Positions 8,130 to 15,509 of a DNA stretch of 64,000 nucleotides are shown here, in pieces; within the stretch, counting starts at the first letter, position 1; every line of letters starts with the position of its first letter. Under the pieces are notes generated by a model. That model searched no databases. It was not told the DNA's origin and saw only the letters and a program-made list of their open reading frames with translations. Origin of the DNA: DATLGB01 sp038232275 (lineage in GTDB: Bacteria; Actinomycetota; Thermoleophilia; Solirubrobacterales; Solirubrobacteraceae); contig JBBSIC010000010.1 of assembly GCA_038232275.1 (NCBI GenBank), positions 10,699 through 74,698 on the forward strand. Reading direction: 5' to 3'. A program made the position numbers and the translations under genes.

Positions 8130-10792
8130 GGCGACGTGCGTCCGGCGGCGTCCGGCGTCCTCTGGCCCAGGTACTCCTGGAGTCGGTCGCGCACCACGAG
8201 CACATGAGGCTCGGCCATCAACGGGCGGTTGTCGAGGTGGTCTCCGGGGACGGGATACGACAGGATCCCGCCGGACGCGAACGGCCCCCATCCGAGCTCG
8301 GGGTCCTCGTAGAGCCCCTCGCCGTAGAGCATCACGATCTCGCCGGGATACACGCCTTCCTGGTAGGCCCGCTCCGCCCGGCCGTGCAGCCCGAGGAAGA
8401 AGCGCTCGCGCGCCTCCTCCGGGATCGGGCGGTCGTTGGCGAGCGCCACGCGCACCGCTGCACGCGTCACCCGCCGCCGCGCGGCCCCCACCAAACGGCG
8501 CGGCTCGCGGAGAGCACGGGCGGCGCGGGCTCCGGCGCTCATCGGCGCAGGCGCGGGCGCGACGCCGTTCGCGGCTCTTCTCGCCTCGAAGCGGCTGCGC
8601 AGGGACGGCTGCGCGCCGCGCCAGCCCCAGGTGCGGATCCACGTCGGGCTGGGGCCGGTGAGCATGGCGAGCAGCGCGACCTCCTCGCCCTCGCGCGTGA
8701 GCGTGATCGCCATCTCGAACGCGACGATCGTCCCGAAGCAGTACCCGGCCAGGTGATAGGGCCCGTGCGGCTGCACGGTGCGGATCTCGGAGAGGTAGTG
8801 CGCCGCCATCTCCTCGACGGTGGTCAGGGGTGCGGTGCGGCCGTAGAGTCCGCGTGACTGCAGGCCGTAAAACGGCTGGTCCTCGCCGAGCGCCCGGGCC
8901 AGCGGCTCCAGCAGCAGGATCGTTCCCGCGCCTCCGTGGACGCAGTAGATGGGAGGCCGCGAGCCCCTCGGCTGGATCGGCACGAGGGAGGTCCAGCGCG
9001 GCGCGTCGCCGTCCTCGAGCAGACGGGTGAGCGCCTCGACGGTGGGCGCCTGGAAGAGCGCCCCGAGCGGAAGCCGGTTGCCGAGCTCGCGCTCGATGCT
9101 CGTAAACAGGCGCGCCGCCATGAGCGAGCTCACGCCGAGGTCGAAGAAGTTGTCGGTCACGCCGATCGGGCGCATGTCGAGCGTGGCCTCCCAGATCTCC
9201 ACCAGACGGCGCTCGAGCGGCGTGCGGGCCGCGACGCGGGCGCCGTCGTCCGGGCGCTCGCGCGACGGCGCGGGCAGCGCCTTGCGGTCGACCTTGCCGT
9301 TCGGGGTCAGCGGCATGCGCTCCAGCCCCACCACGGCGGAGGGGACCATGGAGTCGGGCAGGACCTCGAGCAGCGCGCGGCGCAGGCCCGATCCGTCCGG
9401 GGCGGCGCCGTTCGCGGTGACGACGTAGGCCACGAGCTCGGCCTCGCCCGCCGGCGAGGGGTGGGCGACCACGACGGCCTGCGCGACCGCGGGCAGGCGC
9501 TCGAGCGCGACCTCGATCTCTCCGAGCTCGATCCGGAACCCGCGGATCTTGACCTGATGGTCCAGCCGCCCGAGGTACTCGAGCACCCCGTCCGGCCGCT
9601 GCCGGACGAGATCCCCTGTCCGGTACAGCCGCCGGCCGATCCCCGGAAGCTCGACGAAGCGCTCGGCGGTCAACTCGGGGCGCTGGAAGTAGCCCCTGGC
9701 CAGGCCCTCGCCGCCGATGTAGAGCTCGCCCGCGGCGCCCGCGGGAAGGGGCGTGCCGTCGTCGTCGACGACGTGGAGGTCGGTGTTGGCGATCGGGAGG
9801 CCGATCGGGATCGGCGGCTGCGCGGACTCCAGGCGCAGGCACGTCGACCAGATCGTGGTCTCCGTCGGACCGAACATGTTCCACAGCTCGCCGCAGCGCG
9901 CCAGCAGCTCGGCGGCCAGCGCGGCGGGCAGCGCCTCGCCGCCGCACAACGCGCGCAGCTCGCGCCGGCCGCGCCACCCGCTGTCGACGAGCAGGCGCCA
10001 GGTCGCGGGCGTGGCCTGCATGACCGTCGCGCCGCAGGCGTCGAGCAGCGCCGCCAGGGCGACGCCGTCGCCCGTGGTCGGCCGCGACGCGAGCACCACG
10101 CGGCCCCCCGCGACGAGCGGGAGGAAGAGCTCGAGCCCGAAGATGTCAAAGCACGGCGTGGTCACCGAGACCAGCGTGTCCTGCTCGCCGAATCCCGGCA
10201 CTTCGCGCATCGTCCACATGAAGTTGCACAGCGCGCGATGGGGGACCATCACGCCCTTCGGACGGCCGGTCGAGCCGGACGTGTAGATCACGTAGGCGAG
10301 GTCCTCGGGGCGGGGCTCGGCCGCAGCCCCGACGGGCTCCGGCGCCGGGAGATCGTCTGAGACGTCGAGGCGCACGACCGCCGGAGCGGCGTCGGGCAGG
10401 GCCGCGACCGTCTCCGCGTGCGCCAGCACGAGCACCGCGCCGGAGTCCTCGAGCATGAGCTCGAGCCGCTGCGCCGGATAGGCCGGGTCCAGCGGCACGT
10501 AGGCCGCGCCGGCGCGCAGCACGCCGAGCAGTCCCACGGCGAGGTCGAGCGAGCGGTCGAGGCAGATACCGACCACGGACCCCGCGCCGATCCCGCTCGC
10601 GCGCAGCCGCGCGGCGAGCCGGCGCGTGCGCTCGTCGAGCTCGGCGTAGGTGAGCCGGCCGCCGCCGTCGAGCTCCACGGCCACGGCGCCGGGCCGTCGC
10701 CGGGCCGTCGCCAGGACGAGCCCGTGCAGCGTCTGATCCCGGGGGAACGGCGTGCCTCCAACCATGGAACCCGAGGGCGTCTCCGTCGCCAC
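8126..10792 (-). CDS. NRPS A(Gly)-PCP-TE protein
   Basis: An 888-residue three-domain protein: adenylation (about 20-520; YTSGSTGRPKG, YRTGDL, NGKVDRK), PCP (FDLGVSSL, Ser about 570) and thioesterase (about 630-880). The code reads DILQLGMIW(K), one residue from the standard glycine code. The TE nucleophile elbow reads AGYCFGT, so Cys replaces the usual Ser. The gene has no C domain and points away from the other synthetases. It may load Gly in trans onto the orphan N-terminal PCP of the 2407 synthetase, act as the terminal module in trans, or form a separate aminoacyl product. GTG 10792 has TAGGAT six bases upstream (leaderless or AGGA-based start); an in-frame ATG at 10765 is the alternative. 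It overlaps the downstream SDR by 4 bases. Confidence 0.92.
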   Translation of the reverse strand: MATETPSGSMVGGTPFPRDQTLHGLVLATARRRPGAVAVELDGGGRLTYAELDERTRRLAARLRASGIGAGSVVGICLDRSLDLAVGLLGVLRAGAAYVPLDPAYPAQRLELMLEDSGAVLVLAHAETVAALPDAAPAVVRLDVSDDLPAPEPVGAAAEPRPEDLAYVIYTSGSTGRPKGVMVPHRALCNFMWTMREVPGFGEQDTLVSVTTPCFDIFGLELFLPLVAGGRVVLASRPTTGDGVALAALLDACGATVMQATPATWRLLVDSGWRGRRELRALCGGEALPAALAAELLARCGELWNMFGPTETTIWSTCLRLESAQPPIPIGLPIANTDLHVVDDDGTPLPAGAAGELYIGGEGLARGYFQRPELTAERFVELPGIGRRLYRTGDLVRQRPDGVLEYLGRLDHQVKIRGFRIELGEIEVALERLPAVAQAVVVAHPSPAGEAELVAYVVTANGAAPDGSGLRRALLEVLPDSMVPSAVVGLERMPLTPNGKVDRKALPAPSRERPDDGARVAARTPLERRLVEIWEATLDMRPIGVTDNFFDLGVSSLMAARLFTSIERELGNRLPLGALFQAPTVEALTRLLEDGDAPRWTSLVPIQPRGSRPPIYCVHGGAGTILLLEPLARALGEDQPFYGLQSRGLYGRTAPLTTVEEMAAHYLSEIRTVQPHGPYHLAGYCFGTIVAFEMAITLTREGEEVALLAMLTGPSPTWIRTWGWRGAQPSLRSRFEARRAANGVAPAPAPMSAGARAARALREPRRLVGAARRRVTRAAVRVALANDRPIPEEARERFFLGLHGRAERAYQEGVYPGEIVMLYGEGLYEDPELGWGPFASGGILSYPVPGDHLDNRPLMAEPHVLVVRDRLQEYLGQRTPDAAGRTSP

Positions 10793-10849
10793 GCGCCGAT
10801 CCTAGCCGCCGCGACGTGGTACTCATAGGCCGATGCCCCCGGGTGCCAG
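10793..10849. promoter_or_regulatory. Short divergent promoter region with a mini-ORF
   Basis: Only 57 bases separate the A-PCP-TE gene from the fkbH-like operon. On the minus strand TAGGAT (10804-10799) sits six bases before GTG 10792. On the plus strand an ATG at 10833 opens a six-codon frame whose TGA (10851-10853) overlaps the TTG of the next gene (TTGA), which could couple translation. Confidence 0.35.
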
Positions 10850-12736
10850 TTGACAGCCGTGCCGCCCGCCCTCGAGCGCGGCGCCGCCACCGGGGACGGC
10901 CGGTCCGCGCTCCGCGCCCTCGTCTCCGCGGGCCGGTTCGCCGAGGCCTGGGGCCTGTTGCGTCCGCTCCTGCGGACGCGCGACGAGGCGTGGGTCTGGA
11001 GCGCGGCGCGCAACGTGCTCCGCGCCGGCGCGCGGAACGAGTGGTCGCCGCCGAGCAGCCGCAGCGCGCGCCTGGGGATCCTGTGCACGTACACGGGCGC
11101 CGACCTCGCCGACCACCTCGAGATCGCCTGCCGCGCGCTGGACATCGACGTCGAGCTCTACGCCGCGCCCTACGGGCAGCTCGAGCAGGAGGTGCTCGCC
11201 TCCGGTACGCCGCTGGCCGCGTTCGAGCCGACGCATGTCCTGGTCGCGCCGACGGCGGCCGACCTCGGCCTCCCCGAGCTCGCCGACGACGGCGGCGCGC
11301 GGGTGGACGAGCAGGAGCGGCGGTGGCGCTCGCTGTGGGCCGGGCTCGCCGGCGTCGGGGCCCGGGTCCTCCAGCACAGCTTCGTCGTGCCCGACGAGAC
11401 CCCGCTCGGGCATCTGGCCCTGAGGCTCCCGGACAGCCGTCCGTCGCTCGTGCGCCGGGTCAACGACCGCCTCGGGGCGGCCGCCGGATCCGACGTCCTG
11501 CTGGTGGACTGCGACCGCCTGGCCTCGCGGCTGGGCAAGGACAGGTGGTCGGACCCGCGGCTGTGGTACTCCGCGCGCCAGCCGTTCTCCTACGCAGCGC
11601 TTCCGCTGCTGGCCCGCGAGACCGCCGCCGTGCTGGCGGGCGATCTCGGGCTCGGGGCCCGCTGCGTGATCGTGGATCTGGACAACACGCTCTGGGGCGG
11701 CATCGTCGCCGAGGAGGGGCCCGGCGGGGTCGTCGTAGGCGAGGGCCCGGACGGCGAGGCGCACGCGGCCTTCCAGGAGTACCTCAAGGGGCTCGCCCGG
11801 TGCGGCGTCCTGCTGGCCGTGGCCTCCAAGAACGACCTCGAGGCCGCCCGGGGCCCGTTTGAGACCAACGTGCGCATGCGGCTCGGGCTCGAGGACTTCG
11901 CCGTCTTCGTCGCCGACTGGCGGCGCAAGCCCGAGCAGGTCGAGGAGATCGCCCGGACGCTCGGCCTGCCGCTCGAGTCCTTCGTGTTCGCCGACGACAA
12001 CCCCGCCGAGTGCGCGGAGGTCGCCGCCGCGCTGCCGTCGGTCGACACCGTCGCGCTCGCGGGGTCGCCCTCGACGTTCGTGCGCGCGCTGGCCGCCAGC
12101 CCCCGCTTCGAGGCGCCGGCGCTGACCGCCGCCGACGCCGGCCGCCGGCGGTCCTACCAGGGTCGCGCCCAGGCCGAGGACCTGCGCGGGCGGGCCGGGT
12201 CGCTCGAGGCCTTCTGGAGCTCGCTGCGCATGCGCGCGGTCGTGGGCGACCTCGACGCGCACGGTGCGCTGGACCGGGCGGCCCAGCTCACCCAGAAGAC
12301 CAACCAGTTCAACCTGACCCTCGTGCGCAGGACCCGGGAGGAGCTGCGCGGCCTGCTGGAGCCCGGGGCGGTGCTCGCCAAGACGCTCGCGCTCTCCGAT
12401 CGCTTCGCCGACCACGGCCTGATCGGCCTGGCGCTCGCCGTCGCGGACCCCGACGACCCGCGGACGGCGGTCGTCGACACGCTGCTGCTCAGCTGCCGCG
12501 TGATCGGGCGCACGGCGGAGGTCCACCTGCTGGCGCACCTCTCCCGCGCTGCGCTTTCGGCGGGGTTCGCGCGGCTGCGCGGCGTGTACGTCCCCGGTCC
12601 CCGCAACGGCCTCGTCGCCGAGCTGTATCCCAAGCTCGGCTTCACCGCGGTGCCGGGGTCCGCCGGCCGGGCGTGGGAGCGCGACCTGGCCGCGCATGGA
12701 CCGCTCGAGAGCCGGTGGATCGAGGATGCCCCGTGA
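10850..12736 (+). CDS. FkbH-like HAD-IIIC glyceryl-ACP synthase
   Basis: A 628-residue protein from TTG 10850 (GTG 10859 possible). It has the long FkbH layout: an N-terminal SGNH-like region, a HAD core with VDLDNTLWGG at about 274 and FADDNPAE later, and a GNAT-like C-terminus (YVPGPRNGLVAELYPKLGF). FkbH-family proteins take 1,3-bisphosphoglycerate, dephosphorylate it and load glycerate as a thioester on an ACP. The ACP gene follows at once with a GTGA overlap, which fits this role. The usual partners for methoxymalonyl-ACP (an acyl-CoA dehydrogenase and an O-methyltransferase) are absent, so the unit is probably used as glyceryl or a reduced/dehydrated C3 acyl group. Confidence 0.88.
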   Translation: MTAVPPALERGAATGDGRSALRALVSAGRFAEAWGLLRPLLRTRDEAWVWSAARNVLRAGARNEWSPPSSRSARLGILCTYTGADLADHLEIACRALDIDVELYAAPYGQLEQEVLASGTPLAAFEPTHVLVAPTAADLGLPELADDGGARVDEQERRWRSLWAGLAGVGARVLQHSFVVPDETPLGHLALRLPDSRPSLVRRVNDRLGAAAGSDVLLVDCDRLASRLGKDRWSDPRLWYSARQPFSYAALPLLARETAAVLAGDLGLGARCVIVDLDNTLWGGIVAEEGPGGVVVGEGPDGEAHAAFQEYLKGLARCGVLLAVASKNDLEAARGPFETNVRMRLGLEDFAVFVADWRRKPEQVEEIARTLGLPLESFVFADDNPAECAEVAAALPSVDTVALAGSPSTFVRALAASPRFEAPALTAADAGRRRSYQGRAQAEDLRGRAGSLEAFWSSLRMRAVVGDLDAHGALDRAAQLTQKTNQFNLTLVRRTREELRGLLEPGAVLAKTLALSDRFADHGLIGLALAVADPDDPRTAVVDTLLLSCRVIGRTAEVHLLAHLSRAALSAGFARLRGVYVPGPRNGLVAELYPKLGFTAVPGSAGRAWERDLAAHGPLESRWIEDAP

Positions 12737-12978
12737 CGCTCGCGGACTTCGATGCCACGTTCGAGGAGGTCCTGCAGGACGTCCTCGGGTGGGACGTGGC
12801 GTTCGCCGACGACGACGGGCCGCGCACGGTGGAGGCCTGGGACTCGCTCATGCAGGTCCGCCTCGTCCACGAGCTCGAGACCCGCTTCGGCGTGCGCCTG
12901 CCCGACGACGCGCTGCTCGGCGAGCAGACCGTCGGCTCGCTTCGCTCGCTGGTGCGTGAGCGTGCGCAGCCGGCCTAG
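12733..12978 (+). CDS. Acyl carrier protein
   Basis: An 81-residue free-standing ACP. The phosphopantetheine site is WDSLMQVRL (Ser about 38), with the four-helix pattern and an acidic surface. GTG 12733 overlaps the stop of the fkbH-like gene, so the two are translationally coupled. It is the expected carrier for the glyceryl unit and the substrate for the MaoC/ketoreductase and the BtrH-like transferase encoded next. Confidence 0.85.
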   Translation: MTLADFDATFEEVLQDVLGWDVAFADDDGPRTVEAWDSLMQVRLVHELETRFGVRLPDDALLGEQTVGSLRSLVRERAQPA

Positions 12979-13000
12979 CGCGCCCGCGCCGGAGCGCGCG

Positions 13001-14485
13001 TTGCGGATCACCACCGACGACGTCGAGCGCTTCGCGGCGGCCAGCGGCGATCACAACCCCCTGCACCTCGACCCCGTGTTCGCCCGGCGCACCGCGTTCG
13101 GGCAGCCCGTCGTGCACGGCGCCCTGGCGGCCGTGGCGCTGCTCGGATGCCTCCCGGCCGGGTCGCTGGCCGCCCTGCGCCGCCTGCGCGTGTCGTTCGC
13201 CGGGCCCGTGCTGCCCGGTGTGGCGGTGGCGGCGGCGGTCGGCCCCGACGCGCGGCGCCCGGACAGGTGGTGGGGGACGCTGTCGGCGCGCGGCAAGCAG
13301 CTGCTGCGCCTGGAGGCCTGGTCGGGGGGCGAGGCGCCGCCGGAGCCCCGCTGGCTCGACGTCGGCCGGGGCGGGGGCCCGATGCGCGACACGCCGGCCG
13401 ACGTCGAGCTCGCGGCGGTGGCCGCGGGCGACGAGGTCGCCGGCGAGTACGGGGCGGGCGCGGAGCTGGCGGAGCTGGCTCGCCGCTGGGACGCGCAGGC
13501 CCTCGATCCCGGGCTGCTGGAGGCGCTGGCCTGGTCGAGCTACGTCGTCGGGATGGAGCTGCCGGGGCTTCGCAGCCTGCTCGCCGGCCTGCGCCTGTCG
13601 AGCCCCGGCAGCGCCGCACCAGGCCCGGCGCGGCATCGGATCCGGGTCGTGCAGGCCGATCCGCGCACGGGGCGGTTGCTCCTCGAGGGGCGGCTCGCCG
13701 GCCCGGCCGGTCCGCGGGCGGTCGCGTCGATCGAGGCCTTCGGCCGGCCGCGCTCGGTGGCCCGCGCGCCGATCGCCGCCTCCTCGACCGCCGCCGCGCA
13801 GGGAGCCGTCGTCGTGGTCGGCGGCAGCCGCGGCTTCGGGGCGGCGCTCGTGCTCTCGCTGCTGGAGGCGGGATACGGCGTGCACGCGCTCTACGCCGTG
13901 TCGCGGGACGCGGCCGAGGAGCTGCGCCCGGCCGCCGGCGCGCACGTCGCCCGGCTCAGCCTGCACCAGGTCGACGCGCGCGACGCGAGCGGCGTCGAGC
14001 GCGTGGCCGCGGCGGTGCGGGAGAGCGGGGAGCCGCTGCGCGGCGTGGTCCTCAACGCGGCGCCGCCGCCGCTGGGGATGCGCGTCACCAGCGCCTCGGC
14101 TAAAGAGCTGGCCGACTACGTCTCCGACAGCCTCGGCCGGGTCGCGGTGCCGCTCGGCGGCCTGCTCCCGCTGCTGGGGCGACAGGGCGCCTGGATGCTG
14201 TTCAGCTCGACCGCCGCGATGGCCGAGCCGCCGCTCGAGTGGCCGCACTACCTGGCCGCGAAGGGGGCCATGGAGGGCCTGGCCCGGTGGGCGGCGGCCG
14301 CCCGGCCCGACGCCCGGGTCGTCGTGTTCCGCGCGCCCAAGATGCAGACGGACCTCACGAGCTCGCCGAGCGGCGCCATGGGGGCCGTCTCCGCTGACGC
14401 CGTCGCGCACTGGCTCGTCGGGCGGATCGCCGGGGACGCGCTCCATCCCGGCTTCAACGTCGTCGACCCTCCGGCCCCCGCATGA
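13001..14485 (+). CDS. MaoC-like hydratase fused to SDR/ketoreductase
   Basis: A 494-residue bifunctional protein. The N-terminal hot-dog domain carries the MaoC signature (AAASGDHNPLHLDP, then VVHGAL). From about residue 260 a Rossmann SDR domain follows (VVVVGGSRGFGAALV, LNAAPPP, FSST, HYLAAKGA with the YxxxK pattern). Together they could reduce and dehydrate, or hydrate, an acyl group on the neighbouring ACP. TTG 13001 is chosen because GGAG (12991-12994) lies just upstream and the MaoC homology starts there; GTG 12962 or 12956 inside the ACP gene would add 13 to 15 residues. It overlaps the next gene by ATGA. Confidence 0.8.
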   Translation: MRITTDDVERFAAASGDHNPLHLDPVFARRTAFGQPVVHGALAAVALLGCLPAGSLAALRRLRVSFAGPVLPGVAVAAAVGPDARRPDRWWGTLSARGKQLLRLEAWSGGEAPPEPRWLDVGRGGGPMRDTPADVELAAVAAGDEVAGEYGAGAELAELARRWDAQALDPGLLEALAWSSYVVGMELPGLRSLLAGLRLSSPGSAAPGPARHRIRVVQADPRTGRLLLEGRLAGPAGPRAVASIEAFGRPRSVARAPIAASSTAAAQGAVVVVGGSRGFGAALVLSLLEAGYGVHALYAVSRDAAEELRPAAGAHVARLSLHQVDARDASGVERVAAAVRESGEPLRGVVLNAAPPPLGMRVTSASAKELADYVSDSLGRVAVPLGGLLPLLGRQGAWMLFSSTAAMAEPPLEWPHYLAAKGAMEGLARWAAAARPDARVVVFRAPKMQTDLTSSPSGAMGAVSADAVAHWLVGRIAGDALHPGFNVVDPPAPA

Positions 14486-15441
14486 GGACCGGGTACTGGG
14501 AGGAGCTCGCGGCCTGCGGGGAGGCCTTCACGTGCTACAGCGCGGCTCTGGCGGCATGGACGGCCACCGACGACGCGGACTGGCCCGCCACCCTGGGGGC
14601 CGGCCTGTACCTCGTCCTCACCGAGGAGGGCGGCGGCCTGTTCGGCTTCTCGCACTTCCCGCCGGGGCTCGGTCGGACTCTCGGGCTGGCGCGCCGGGGG
14701 TCCGACGACGCGGGTGCGGCGATGGCGGCGCTGCGGGAGGAGCTGAAGGCCCGTGGCCGCGTCATCGTGAGCGGCGACGGCTTCCGCCTGCCCTGGCACG
14801 TGGCCTGCGGGCGCCGGCACGTGCCGCACTGGTTCACGCTCGTCGGGAGCCCGGACGCCCCGGCGCTCGTCGACCCCTTCGAGTGCCGGACCGAGCTGGG
14901 CTGGCAGCGCCCGACGCGCCGGTCGCTGTCGTGGGAGGAGCTGCCCGACCTGGTCGCGGGCCTGCCGGGCGACGACCCCGTCCTGACGCTGCGCGAGGCG
15001 TTCGCCCTCGGCGCCGACGACCGGCCGCTGCCGGGCCGTCGCATCGCCTGGCTCTCGGCCGGGGCGCCCGGCGACCCGCCGCGCCCCGCGCACGGGACGG
15101 CGGGCCCGGACGCGCTGCGCCGGCTCTCGCGCCACTTCCGCGAGCACGGAGCGCACGCGGACGCCTATCGACAGGCCGACGACCTGTGGTCCGTGGCCCG
15201 GCATCGAGCCTTCTTCGCGCGGCAGGCCGGAGCCGCGGCCCGCGATCCGGCGCGGGCCGGGTGGGTGGCCGACCACCTCGCCCCGCTGGTGGCGCGGTGG
15301 GCGCACGTCGCCCCGCTGCTGATGCAGGCCCGGCTCGGGGTCCAAGCCGGGCGTGCGCCGTCCTCTAGCCTGCCGGAGGCGCTGCTCGAGCTCGCTGAGC
15401 GCGAGTCCGTCGCCGCGGCGTGCCGCCCGGACTTCGGATGA
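14482..15441 (+). CDS. BtrH-like cysteine acyltransferase (putative)
   Basis: A 319-residue protein resembling the N-terminal domain of butirosin BtrH, a papain/C39-like fold that moves an acyl group from an ACP to an amine. The candidate catalytic residues are Cys18 in FTCYSAALA, a His in LPWHVACGRRHVPHW (about 105-115) and an Asp in ALVDPFE (about 133). The start ATG overlaps the upstream stop (ATGA), so it belongs to the fkbH-ACP-MaoC operon. The most economical role is transfer of the ACP-bound C3 unit to an amine of the peptide, for example on Dab. The assignment rests on motif layout, so the acceptor is a guess and a peptidase role remains possible. Confidence 0.6.
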   Translation: MRTGYWEELAACGEAFTCYSAALAAWTATDDADWPATLGAGLYLVLTEEGGGLFGFSHFPPGLGRTLGLARRGSDDAGAAMAALREELKARGRVIVSGDGFRLPWHVACGRRHVPHWFTLVGSPDAPALVDPFECRTELGWQRPTRRSLSWEELPDLVAGLPGDDPVLTLREAFALGADDRPLPGRRIAWLSAGAPGDPPRPAHGTAGPDALRRLSRHFREHGAHADAYRQADDLWSVARHRAFFARQAGAAARDPARAGWVADHLAPLVARWAHVAPLLMQARLGVQAGRAPSSSLPEALLELAERESVAAACRPDFG

Positions 15442-15509
15442 CGTCGGCCGCACGGTCCGGAGGCGCCGCGCAAGATCGGTCGAAGGTCGGACGTTAAACC
15501 GCGAAGCCC

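Noticed and set aside
8936..10360. Plus-strand frame across the A-PCP-TE gene
   Set aside because: Low-complexity translation; the minus strand carries intact adenylation motifs.
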